Part shown: piece by piece, positions 24,414 to 32,472 of the stretch
Numbering within the stretch: position 1 is the stretch's first letter
Layout of the letters: each line of letters opens with the position of its first letter
Origin: G965247775 sp965247775
GTDB lineage: Bacteria > Chloroflexota > Dehalococcoidia > Bin125
DNA: 64,000 bases
Reading direction: 5' to 3'
Assembly: GCA_965247775.1 (NCBI GenBank)
Contig: OZ252031.1
Span: 186,001-250,000 of the forward strand
Translations under genes and position numbers: made by a program
The notes under the pieces: generated by a model
The model's input: only the letters and a program-made list of their open reading frames with translations
Database searches by the model: none
What the model was told of the DNA's origin: nothing

Positions 24414-24988
24414 ATGGCTCGGGTGTCGTTCGTTGCCGAGGAAGACGCGTCGCCGGAGGTCCGCGGCGTGTATGCGCGCCAGCGCGCGCATCTGGGGCAG
24501 GTGCTGACGACTACGCGGGTGCGGGCGCACTGCCCCGAGCTGCTGCTGGGCATCGAGGCGTTGCTGGCGGGGCAGGAGCGTAGCGAGGCAGCGCCTGCGG
24601 CGACGAAGACGCTGGTGACGCTGCTGGTGTCGCGGCTGAACGGCTGCCCCATTGAGTGGACCGGCACTCGGCGCGGAGTCTCCGCGCCGGCCATGAAGCA
24701 GAGAAGCTGGCGCACATCTTGGACTACGCCACAGACCGGGCGTTCAGCGAGGCCGAGCGGGCCGCGCTGGCCTACGCCGAGGCGCTGACTCGGACGCCGG
24801 TGGCCGTGACCGATGCCATCTTCGAGGCGCTGCGTACGCACTTCGATACCGCGGCGATCGTGGAGTTGACCGGCGTGGCGGCGATCCAGAATTTCAACGC
24901 CAAGTTCAACGGGGGTTTGCGGGTGGATGCGAACGGGGTCTGCCCGATTCCCTTGCCGGGCACGCGCTGGCCGGAGGCGGGCGGGTAG
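24414..24988 (+). CDS. AhpD-like (carboxymuconolactone decarboxylase family) protein, candidate selenoprotein with frameshift
   Basis: CMD/AhpD proteins reduce partner peroxiredoxins through a CxxC pair. The first frame gives MARVSFVAEEDASPEVRGVY to LLVSRLNGCP; the next gives VDRHSARSLRAG, AEKLAHILDY, FSEAERAALAYAEAL and IVELTGVAAIQNFNAKFN, all family text. Reading CCCC at 24647-24650 as five C joins them as NGCPHUVDRH, with UGA (24653-24655) exactly at the second Cys of CxxC. One added base makes 576 bases, or 191 residues with Sec81. A near-perfect hairpin follows the UGA. The missing base may be an assembly error or a real lesion. ATG 24414 has GGAGG upstream. An AhpC/TSA-like gene with its own UGA lies 2.2 kb away. 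Confidence 0.7.
24668..24690 (+). promoter_or_regulatory. Candidate SECIS hairpin of the AhpD-like gene
   Basis: CGGCGCGGA pairs perfectly with UCCGCGCCG (9 bp, plus a U-G closing pair) around the loop GUC. The loop begins 22 nt after the UGA and starts with G. This matches bacterial SECIS geometry and lies wholly within the coding sequence. Confidence 0.72.
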
Positions 24989-25037
24989 CGGCGACGGCCG
25001 GAGCGATCGGCAGGGCGGACGGATTGGGCCCGAGGGC

Positions 25038-27005
25038 TCAGGCCGCGGGCGTGCGGACGATCGCGCCGCTGGAGAGGACGACGCCATCCTCGCAGCGGCT
25101 CTCGATGAGGCCGCCCTGGAACTGATGCTCGTACAGCTCGGCGTAGAGGCCGCCGGCGGCGAGGAGATCGGCGTGCGTGCCGGTCTCAGCCAGACGCCCC
25201 TCCTGGAGGACGAAGATGACGTCGGCGGCGATGATGGTGGAGAGGCGGTGGGCGATGGCGATGGTGGTGCGGTCGCGCATGAGCGGTTCAAGGGCCTGCT
25301 GGACGAGGCGCTCACTGCGGGTGTCGAGGGCGGAGGTGGCCTCATCGAGGATGAGGATGGCGGGGTCCTTGAGCAGCACGCGGGCGATGGCGAGGCGTTG
25401 CTTCTCGCCGCCGCTGAGGCGGTAGCCGCGTTCGCCGACGAGGGTGTCGTAGCCTTCCTCCAACTGAAGGACGCGATCGTGGATGAAGGCGGCGCGGGCG
25501 GCGGCTTCGATCTCGTCTTGGCCGGCGCCCGGGCGGGCGTAGAGGAGGTTCTCGCGGACGCTGCCGTGGAAGAGGTAGCTCTCCTGGGTGACGAGGCCGA
25601 TGGCTTCGGCCAGCGATTGGAGCTGGATGTCGCGGACGTCGCGGGCATCGATCTCGACGTGGCCGCTGGAGGCCTCATAGAGGCGGGGGATGAGATAGCT
25701 GACGGTGGACTTGCCGGCGCCACTGGGGCCGACGAGCGCGGCCAGCTGCCCGGGCTCGACCCGCAGGGAGACATCGCGGAGGGCGGGGCGGAGGGGTGGC
25801 GGCGCCGCCCCGGCGCTGGTGTCGGGGCCGGCGGCGGCGAAGCGGAAGGGGGCGGGGTAGGTGAAGGTGACGTCGCGCAGGGCGACGGCGCCCCGCAGCG
25901 AGGCCCGGGGGAGTGCGACGGCCTGGGGACCGTCGACGATGTCCGACTCGATGTCGAAGTATTCAAAGATGCGCTCGAACTTGGCGAGCGAGGATTGCAA
26001 CTCCACGGACTCGCGCAGCATGCCCATGATGGGGAAGAAGATGCGGGCCTGCACGGCGGTGAAGGCGACGATGGTGCCGGCGCTGAGCTGGGGCCCGAAG
26101 TTCTGGTCGATGGCGACGCCGGCGATGAGATAGGCGAAGGCGGGGGCCATGCTGAAGAAGATCTGGATGAAGGCGAAGGCGACCTCGCCGGTCATCTGCT
26201 GGCGCACCTGGAGGTCGGCGAGTTCGCGGCTGGCGCGGCTGTAGCGGTCGACTTCGTCGTCGCGGCGGGCAAAGACCTTGGTGAGGAGGATGCCGGAGGC
26301 GGAGAGCGCCTCCTGACTGATGCTGCTGAGGTCGGCGAGGGAGCGCTGGGTTTCGCGGGTGACGGCGCGGCGGCGGCGGCCGACACGGTAGGCGAGCAGG
26401 ACGAAGAGCGGCACGACGACGAGGGAGACGAGGGTGAGCTGCCAGGAGAGGATGAGCATGGCAACGAAGGCAGCGATGAAGCCCACGACTTGGGAAAGCA
26501 CGGAGGGGGCGACGGCGGTGACGACGCCCTGGATGCCGCCGATGTCGTTGGCGAGGCGGGACTGCAATTCGCCCGTGCGGGCCGTGGTGTAGAAGGCAAT
26601 GGGCAAGGATTCGAGATGGGCGAAGAGGCGGTCGCGCAGGTCGTGCATGACGCGGTTGCCCATGATGTTGGTGAGGTACACCCGCACCACTCCCGCTGCG
26701 CCGGAGAGAACGGCGAAGAGGACCATGAGGCCGACGAGTACGCCGAGGAGGGGGAGGTCGGGTCCCCCGGGCCCGAAGAGGGCGTCGTCGAGGATGGCCT
26801 GGATGAGGAAGGGGTTGGCGACGCCGAAGGCGGCGCCCGCGATGATGACGAGCGCCGTCAGCGCCAGGCGTTTGCGATAGGGGCGGAAGAGGCGGGTGAT
26901 GCGTCGGGGCAGGCTCTGTCCGGGGCGACCGACATCGAGCGTGGTGGGCGGCGGTTCAGGGGCCGATGCGGCTTCGTCCGCGCGGGGAGGATTGGCTGGG
27001 GTCAC
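25038..27005 (-). CDS. ABC transporter, fused permease and ATPase (exporter type)
   Basis: A 655-residue half-transporter, it has an N-terminal membrane domain with six helices (about residues 45-340, e.g. LALTALVIIAGAAFGVANPF) and a C-terminal ATPase. The ATPase has Walker A GPSGAGKST, Q-loop VTQESYLF, signature LSGGEKQRLAIARVL, Walker B ILILDEATSALD and switch His in IAIAHRLST. This is the MsbA/LmrA-type exporter family for lipids or drugs; it would act as a dimer in the membrane. The GTG start at 27005 follows a weak ribosome site. It lies between the two redox genes that carry in-frame UGA. Confidence 0.93.
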   Translation of the reverse strand: MTPANPPRADEAASAPEPPPTTLDVGRPGQSLPRRITRLFRPYRKRLALTALVIIAGAAFGVANPFLIQAILDDALFGPGGPDLPLLGVLVGLMVLFAVLSGAAGVVRVYLTNIMGNRVMHDLRDRLFAHLESLPIAFYTTARTGELQSRLANDIGGIQGVVTAVAPSVLSQVVGFIAAFVAMLILSWQLTLVSLVVVPLFVLLAYRVGRRRRAVTRETQRSLADLSSISQEALSASGILLTKVFARRDDEVDRYSRASRELADLQVRQQMTGEVAFAFIQIFFSMAPAFAYLIAGVAIDQNFGPQLSAGTIVAFTAVQARIFFPIMGMLRESVELQSSLAKFERIFEYFDIESDIVDGPQAVALPRASLRGAVALRDVTFTYPAPFRFAAAGPDTSAGAAPPPLRPALRDVSLRVEPGQLAALVGPSGAGKSTVSYLIPRLYEASSGHVEIDARDVRDIQLQSLAEAIGLVTQESYLFHGSVRENLLYARPGAGQDEIEAAARAAFIHDRVLQLEEGYDTLVGERGYRLSGGEKQRLAIARVLLKDPAILILDEATSALDTRSERLVQQALEPLMRDRTTIAIAHRLSTIIAADVIFVLQEGRLAETGTHADLLAAGGLYAELYEHQFQGGLIESRCEDGVVLSSGAIVRTPAA

Positions 27006-27206
27006 GCGGTACTTCTCCGGGCGGTGGGGGACCGCGGGGGCGCCTCCCGGTGGTTGGGGTTCCCCGCCTGCGGGCGGCCGGGGGCCGCTGGGCGGCAGTC
27101 TAGGGGAGGAGCACGGTCGGGCCGACGGTCCCGGGTTCGGTGAAGAGAGTCGGTACCGGGCGCGGGCCAGGGCCGGCGGCAGGCCGGGGCCCGCGCCCGG
27201 CGTCGA

Positions 27207-27869
27207 TCAGTTGGCGGCGGCGCGGGCCGCATCGAGGACATCGGCCGGTTCCATGCGGCTGGTGTAGTCCGCGTTGATGAAGCGCGCGCGGATGGTGCGG
27301 TCCGTGGCGACGATGTAGGTGGCGGGGATGGGCAGGCGCCAGGGAACGTTGGGATTGGCGGTGCCCAGATCCAGCCCGATCTCGAGGAAGGCGTTCTGCA
27401 TGGGCTCGGGGACGTCGAAGGCGAGCCGGTAGGATTCCATCACGGCGCCGTCGAGGTCGAAGAGCAGGGGGATGGTGGCCCGGCTCTTCTCCGTGTACTT
27501 GAGGCCTTCCTCTTCGGTCTCGGGGCCGATGAGGAAGATGTCGCCACCGAGCGCCCGGACGTCGTCGCGGATGGACTGCAGGCCTTGAGCCTCAAGGCCG
27601 CAGTACGGTCACCATTGCCCGCGGTAGAAGGAAAGGACGACCGGGCCGTTGCGGACCGCCTGGGACAGCGTGTGTGTGACACCGCTGCCGGCGGCGGCGA
27701 GGGTGAAGTCTGGGGCTTCGTCGCCGACGTTCAGGGTGCCGGGCACGACGGAGGCTTCGAGTTCCGCGATGAACTGGCGGTTGAAGTCGAGGAATTCCTG
27801 GGGGAAGAGCTGGGCGCTGGCGGCGCGGACCTCGGCGAGTCCGGGTTCGATCTCCATCGGTTGCGCCAT
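27207..27869 (-). CDS. AhpC/TSA-like peroxiredoxin-family protein, candidate selenoprotein (UPYC)
   Basis: A thioredoxin-fold redoxin in a single frame is interrupted only by UGA at 27609-27611. Residues 1-86 include VGDEAPDFTLAAAG and PVVLSFYRGQW, then UGA, then PYCGLEAQGLQSIRDDVRAL and the rest to the stop at 27207. The family has FYRGxWCPYC here, so UGA replaces the first Cys of CxxC, giving Sec87-P-Y-Cys90 and a 220-residue protein of normal length. The hairpin that follows is an almost ideal SECIS. ATG 27869 has AGGAG upstream. It should reduce peroxides in the cytoplasm, and the AhpD-like protein nearby is a possible reductant. I see no other decay. The alternative is a nonsense mutation. 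Confidence 0.85.
27576..27603 (-). promoter_or_regulatory. Candidate SECIS hairpin of the peroxiredoxin-like gene
   Basis: On the minus strand CUGC-GGCCUUGA pairs with UCAAGGCC-U-GCAG around the loop GGC: 8 perfect base pairs, one bulged U, then 4 more. The loop starts 17 nt after the UGA with G first. A bulged U and a G-containing apical loop are also features of the E. coli fdhF SECIS. Confidence 0.8.
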
Positions 27870-28107
27870 GCTGCTTCTCCTGTGTGGTCCGTCCGTGGGG
27901 GGGCGGGCGGTGCTGCTGGGGCGCAGCGTACCGGGGACGCGGTGCGTTTTGGGTCGTCTGCGCGACACTGCGCTGGGGACGAGGCCGGAGCGGACAGCGG
28001 CGGGCGAGGGGAGGCGGCGTCAGTCGAGGCACTCACGAGGCCGGGGAGGAGAGGCAGCGGGCACGGCGTAGTGCGATCGTGCGGAGGGGACGTGCCGGCC
28101 GGGTGCG

Positions 28108-28113
28108 TTGACA
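28108..28113 (+). promoter_or_regulatory. Putative -35 box TTGACA before the small peptide
   Basis: A perfect TTGACA lies 68 bases before the 28181 ATG in the 603-base gap 27870-28472. No clear -10 box follows at 17 bases (the hexamer there is CTGGCT), so the call is weak. The rest of the gap from 27870 to 28107 holds nothing I can support. Confidence 0.25.
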
Positions 28114-28180
28114 GGCGCGCTCGGGCAGGTCTGGCTTCGCGTCGCTACGGATGGCAGCGGCGTCAGCAAAAGGATTCGTG

Positions 28181-28273
28181 ATGCGCAGAAAGTTGTGGGT
28201 GCTTGGTCTGCCTGTCGCTGTTGTGGCGGCGGCCCTGGTGCCCGGGGTCGCGTCCGCCGGCCTCGGCTGGTAA
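28181..28273 (+). CDS. Small peptide resembling a bare signal peptide
   Basis: From ATG 28181, with AAAAGGA upstream, 30 residues read MRRKLWVLGLPVAVVAAALV then PGVASAGLGW and stop at TAA. This has a positive start, a hydrophobic core and an Ala-Ser-Ala cleavage site, that is, a complete Sec signal peptide with four residues after it. It may be the 5' stub of a lost secreted protein or a real short peptide. A minus-strand ORF (28033-28335) also covers the site, but I find its support weaker. Confidence 0.35.
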   Translation: MRRKLWVLGLPVAVVAAALVPGVASAGLGW

Positions 28274-28472
28274 GGCGCGAGCCACAGACTTGTGGTGAGG
28301 CCTGCGGCGGCGGCGGCGCGGGCCAACAGCGACATGTGGAATCTCCCGGCGGGAAGGTAGCGGCTGGGGCGGTGTGGTGTGTCCCGGAGGGAGGGGGGCT
28401 GGGCGAGGGAGCCCGGGGTGGCCGGTGGGCTATCGTGAGATCCCGCCGCATGGGGCGTTTGGAGGATGCGGC

Positions 28473-29414
28473 ATGAGCGTTCGGATCGGCCTGGGGCTGA
28501 GCGACTTCCCCTTCGCCGATCAGGGCGCCTTCTGGCGCTGGATCGATCGTTGTGAGGAGGGCGACGTGGATTCGGTCTGGCAGACGGACCGTCTGCTGGG
28601 CCCGCAGCCGTTCTTGGAGTCGATGTCGACGATGGCGGCGCTGGCGGGGGGGACGGAGCGGTTGAAGTTCGGCATGAACGTGGTGGTGGTGCCGTTCCGC
28701 GACCCGCTGGTGCTGGCGAAAGAGTGCGCGACGATCGATTTCCTGAGCGGCGGACGGCTGCTGCCGGCGTTCGGGGTGGGGGGACCGCTGGCGCCCGAGT
28801 TCCGCGGGACGGGGCGGCCGCTGCAAGGGCGAGGACGGCTGGCGGACGAAGCCCTGGATCTCATGGTGCGGCTGTGGGCGGGCGAGACGGTGACGCAAGC
28901 GGGGGGGCACTACCGGTACGAGGAGGCCGTGATCGCGCCGCTGCCGGTGCAGGATCCGCTGCCGTTGTGGATTGGGGGGGACAGCGCGGCGGCGATCCGG
29001 CGGACGGCGCGGATCGGGACGGGGTGGCTGGGCGGTCTGCACCCGCCGGCGCGGGTGGCGGAGGTGGTGGCGGCGATCCGGGCGGCGCTGGGGGAATCTG
29101 GCAGGAGCATCGACGAAGACCACTACGGGGCGGCCTTCGCGTTCCGCTTCGGGAGCTGGGAGGACGCGCCGGTGCAGGCGCTGGTGCGGTCGTACGCGCG
29201 GCGGCTGCCGCATTTGGACCCGCACGATTATCTGGCCGTGGGCGATGCAGAGACGATCATCCAGCGGGTGGGGGAGTACCGGGCGGCAGGGGCGTCGAAG
29301 TTTGTGCTGCGGCCCGTGGCGCAGGGCGAGGGGGAGGTCTTCAAGCAGACGCAACGGTTGCTGGAGACGGTACTGCCGGCGGTACATGAGGCGGCGCCGG
29401 CGTGGGACGATTGA
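28473..29414 (+). CDS. LLM-class (F420-dependent type) oxidoreductase
   Basis: The 313-residue TIM barrel belongs to the bacterial luciferase/F420-dependent reductase superfamily: GLSDFPFADQGAFWRWID at the start, SVWQTDRLLGPQPF, LKFGMNVVVVPFRDPLVLAKE, LSGGRLLPAFGVGG and IGGDSAAAIRRTARIGTGW. Members reduce or oxidise varied substrates with F420 or flavin. The substrate is unknown. The ATG at 28473 is preceded by GGAGG. The next gene begins shortly after. Confidence 0.85.
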   Translation: MSVRIGLGLSDFPFADQGAFWRWIDRCEEGDVDSVWQTDRLLGPQPFLESMSTMAALAGGTERLKFGMNVVVVPFRDPLVLAKECATIDFLSGGRLLPAFGVGGPLAPEFRGTGRPLQGRGRLADEALDLMVRLWAGETVTQAGGHYRYEEAVIAPLPVQDPLPLWIGGDSAAAIRRTARIGTGWLGGLHPPARVAEVVAAIRAALGESGRSIDEDHYGAAFAFRFGSWEDAPVQALVRSYARRLPHLDPHDYLAVGDAETIIQRVGEYRAAGASKFVLRPVAQGEGEVFKQTQRLLETVLPAVHEAAPAWDD

Positions 29415-29437
29415 GGCTGGATCCGCGTCATGGACGT

Positions 29438-30985
29438 ATGCGGCGTATGAGGATGCAGGGCCGCCGCCGGATCTTACCGGGGCTGTTGGTCGCGCTGGCG
29501 TCGTTGCTGCTGGTGGCCTGCGGCGGTGCGGGGCCGCCCGACGAGGAAGCGTCGGAGGGGGAGGGGGGGAGGGCGGTCGCGGCGCCGTCGGACGTGGAGG
29601 CGGAGGAGAGGGAGGCCGGGCCGGCGCTGGAGGCGCCGGTAGCTGGGCCGGCCTCTGCCGAAGACGCGAGCTATGACCCGGATGCCGCCGGGCTGAGCCG
29701 CCTTGTGTATTGGGACGCGCAGGTCTTTCCGCACTCGGGCGATCCCCCGCCGGCGGTGCTGGCCCTCTTCGCGGAGCTGCTGTCGTCGGGCCATCCGGGG
29801 GGAGACAAGTACCTGATCGACCTGGGGGCGTATCCCAGCCCCTACCAATCGCGCGTCCTGGAGCATTTGCAGGATCGCTTTGGGGGGCGGGCCTACACGT
29901 CCGTGTACGACTTCCCGGAGCTGTTCCAGTTCTCCTCTACGGATGCGGAGACGGACGCCTACGTGACCTTCAAGCGGGCGCTGTTCGGGGCGCTGGCGCC
30001 GGCGTTCTCGCTCTTCCTGCACCAAGATCTGCCGCGGCTGGTGGACGCGCGGGAGGTGGTGTGGGGGGGTGTGTTGGTGGACGGGATCCCGCCGCTGGAG
30101 TTCCCGGCCTACCAGACGGCGGAGTCGGCGGCGGCGTGGCTGCAGGAGACGGATGAGGTGGTGGGGGTGTCGATCAACGGCGACGTGCGGGCGCTGCCGA
30201 TTCGGATCATCGCCTGGCACGAGATGGTGAACGACACGATCGGGGGGGTACCGGTGTCGCTGGCGTATTGCACGCTGTGCGGCAGCGCGATCCTGTACGA
30301 CGGGCGGCTGGGGACGGAGCTGTACCGTTACGGGACGAGCGGGCTGCTGTACCGGTCGAACAAGTTGATGTACGACCGCAACACGGGCACGCTGTGGGAC
30401 CAGTTCACGGGCGAGCCGGTCTGGGGCCGGCTGGTGGGGACGGATCTGCGCCTGGACTCGCTGCCGGTGACGATCATGACCTGGGGGGCCTGGCGAGCCG
30501 CGCACCCCGAGAGCATGGTGCTGGACATCGAGACGGGGTTCGAGCGGGACTACGGGTCCGGGGTGGCCTACGCGGCCTACAACGACGATCCGGGCCTGTG
30601 GTTCAACGCCCCACTGGCCGACGACCGCCTGGCGCAGAAGGACGAAGTCTACGTGGTGCGGGTGGAGGGGGCGCTGACGGCGTACCCGATCGCGCTGCTG
30701 GCCGAGCGGGGGGTGATCGCGGACATCGTGGGGGGCGTACCGCTGGTGGTGGTGGCGACGGCGGACGGACGGGGCGGCCGCGCATACGCATCAGAGGGGG
30801 TCGCGTTTCGTGATGCGGAGCCGGCGCGGGGTGTGCTGACCGACGAGATGGGCCGGACGTGGACGGTGACGGAGGAGGCGCTGGCGTCGGCGGGGGAGAC
30901 GCCGCTGGCGCGGCTGGACGGACACAACGCCTTCTGGTTCGCGGTCGTGAATCACAGTCCTGAGGGGCGGCTCTACGAGGGCTAA
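29438..30985 (+). CDS. DUF3179-domain lipoprotein
   Basis: The 515-residue protein starts with a lipoprotein signal (Arg-rich n-region, LPGLLVALASLLLVACGG, with the Cys near residue 29 as lipidation site) and an acidic linker. After an N-terminal domain with VYWDAQVFPHSG, the DUF3179 domain (from about residue 240) shows ALPIRIIAWHEMVNDTIGG, LAYCTLCGSAILYDGRL and LYRSNKLMYDRNTGTLWDQF. It would sit on the outer face of the membrane. Function is unknown; the conserved TLCGSA Cys suggests redox or metal binding. ATG at 29447 and 29453 are possible starts too. Confidence 0.8.
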   Translation: MRRMRMQGRRRILPGLLVALASLLLVACGGAGPPDEEASEGEGGRAVAAPSDVEAEEREAGPALEAPVAGPASAEDASYDPDAAGLSRLVYWDAQVFPHSGDPPPAVLALFAELLSSGHPGGDKYLIDLGAYPSPYQSRVLEHLQDRFGGRAYTSVYDFPELFQFSSTDAETDAYVTFKRALFGALAPAFSLFLHQDLPRLVDAREVVWGGVLVDGIPPLEFPAYQTAESAAAWLQETDEVVGVSINGDVRALPIRIIAWHEMVNDTIGGVPVSLAYCTLCGSAILYDGRLGTELYRYGTSGLLYRSNKLMYDRNTGTLWDQFTGEPVWGRLVGTDLRLDSLPVTIMTWGAWRAAHPESMVLDIETGFERDYGSGVAYAAYNDDPGLWFNAPLADDRLAQKDEVYVVRVEGALTAYPIALLAERGVIADIVGGVPLVVVATADGRGGRAYASEGVAFRDAEPARGVLTDEMGRTWTVTEEALASAGETPLARLDGHNAFWFAVVNHSPEGRLYEG

Positions 30986-31024
30986 CGGCGGGAATCGCCG
31001 TCGCGAACGTTACGCGCATTCCTT

Positions 31025-31189
31025 CTTTACGGGGAGGCGCCGGAGCTGCGCAACCTGGGCGAGGGGGATCTGCGCCACAGCGTGGACTTCCGCTCCGTCT
31101 ACGCGACGGCGCTGGAGCAGTGGCTGGGGACGGAATCGGCGCCGGTGCTGTTCGGGTCGTTTGGGACGTTGCCGCTCTTCCGCGACTGA
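31025..31189 (+). pseudogene. DUF1501 protein, C-terminal remnant
   Basis: A frame without start ends LYGEAPELRNLGEGDLRHSV followed by DFRSVYATALEQWLG and PVLFGSFGTLPLFRD at TGA 31187-31189. This is the usual C-terminus of Tat-exported DUF1501 proteins. Only about 55 of some 400 residues remain, so it is a remnant directly after the DUF3179 gene. Confidence 0.6.
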
Positions 31190-31211
31190 ACAGCGGTGGC
31201 GGGGTGGGGAC

Positions 31212-32414
31212 TCAGGCGACGATGCAGGGGATGCGCATTTCCGCCGGCGTGAGGCCGGCGTGGAAGCCGCGGATGCGGTCGAAGGCGGGGGGTCCGGCGC
31301 AGGCGGTCAGGAGCACGTCCGGACCGGCGCTGAGGGCGACGTAGTCGCCGACGCGGGCGGCGGCGGTGGCGGTGAGGGGCTGTGGGCCCCAGAGCTGGAG
31401 GGTTTCCGTCTCGGTGCGGGTGAGCAGCGCGAAGCGGTGGCCGAGGCGCTCGCGGAACTGCGCGGCGAAGGCCTGGGCGGCGCCGGGGCGGATATGGAAG
31501 AGGGGGACGCGCGGCTCCCCCGAGGGGGGGACGCGCAGGAGGTCCAGGAGGGGGTCGCCGGCGGCGAGGGTGTGCCGGGCGTGGTCGGGGGTGGTGAGCA
31601 TGCCGTGGTCGCTACTGACGGCCAGGCGGGCGTCCGGGGGCAAGGCCCGTGCGAGGCGGGCGAGGACTGCGTCGACCTCTGCGAGGGCGGCGGCGGCCTG
31701 CGGCGACTCGAAGCCGTGGTGGTGTTCGGCGGCGTCGACGCTGGGGAGATAGAGGAGGTGGAGGGTACGGGTGTCCGCGTCCGCGACGGCGCCCAGGACG
31801 CGGTCGACGGCCTCGGGCAGGGAGTCGTAGCCAGTGCAGCCGGGGCCCCAGTGATGGCGCGTGTAGACGCTGTCGGCGATGGCGCTGGGCTGGAGGGGAC
31901 GAAAGGCGGCGGTCATGGCGGCGGCGAGCGATGGCTGGGGGAAGACGTCGGTGGGAGCGATGCCGTCGTCCTGGAGTGGGGTGCCGCTGATGCGATCGAC
32001 GAAGGGGAGGATGGTGGCGGTGCGGCCGGCATGGGCGAGGTAGGTGAACCAGCCCGGGACGGCGTGGGTGGCGGGCCAGTGGCCGGTGGCGATGGAGGTG
32101 ACCGCGGCCGCGGTGGTGGAGGGGAAGACGGCGCGGAGTTCCAGGGCGCGAGCGCGGCGGAGGAAGGCGGTGGGCGGAAGGCCGGCGAGGAGGTTGCAGC
32201 CGAGGCCGTCGATGAGGACGAAGACGATCTGGCGGGCGTGGGCGGCGTCGAGGAAGGCGGCGACGGCGTCGCGGTGGGGCCCAGTGGGGAGGCCCGGCAC
32301 GCCGGCCCAGTGGCCGAGGGCGCGGGCGAGGTGCACGCTGCTGGGCCGGTCCGCGACGGGAGGGAGAAGTGCGCCGGCTTCGATCCAGGCCTGCACCCGG
32401 GCGAGGTTGGTCAT
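31212..32414 (-). CDS. Alkaline-phosphatase-superfamily hydrolase (nucleotide pyrophosphatase/phosphodiesterase type)
   Basis: The 400-residue protein has the metal ligand and nucleophile pattern of the type I phosphodiesterase family: VFVLIDGLGCNLL, AVFPSTTAAAVTSIATG (Thr nucleophile), LHLLYLPSVDAAEHHHG and LAVSSDHGMLTTP. It hydrolyses a phosphodiester or similar, substrate unknown. No signal peptide is seen, so it is likely cytoplasmic. It lies downstream of korB on the same strand, 58 bases away. Confidence 0.85.
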   Translation of the reverse strand: MTNLARVQAWIEAGALLPPVADRPSSVHLARALGHWAGVPGLPTGPHRDAVAAFLDAAHARQIVFVLIDGLGCNLLAGLPPTAFLRRARALELRAVFPSTTAAAVTSIATGHWPATHAVPGWFTYLAHAGRTATILPFVDRISGTPLQDDGIAPTDVFPQPSLAAAMTAAFRPLQPSAIADSVYTRHHWGPGCTGYDSLPEAVDRVLGAVADADTRTLHLLYLPSVDAAEHHHGFESPQAAAALAEVDAVLARLARALPPDARLAVSSDHGMLTTPDHARHTLAAGDPLLDLLRVPPSGEPRVPLFHIRPGAAQAFAAQFRERLGHRFALLTRTETETLQLWGPQPLTATAAARVGDYVALSAGPDVLLTACAGPPAFDRIRGFHAGLTPAEMRIPCIVA

Positions 32415-32472
32415 GGGGCGCCCGGGGCCGGCAGGGGAGGGTGGGGCATCGGGTGGTGGGGGACCGGTCGGG

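Noticed and set aside
28033..28335. Minus-strand 100-residue ORF with hydrophobic start
   Set aside because: After about 25 residues the composition becomes random, and it overlaps the better supported plus-strand peptide; kept only as a note.
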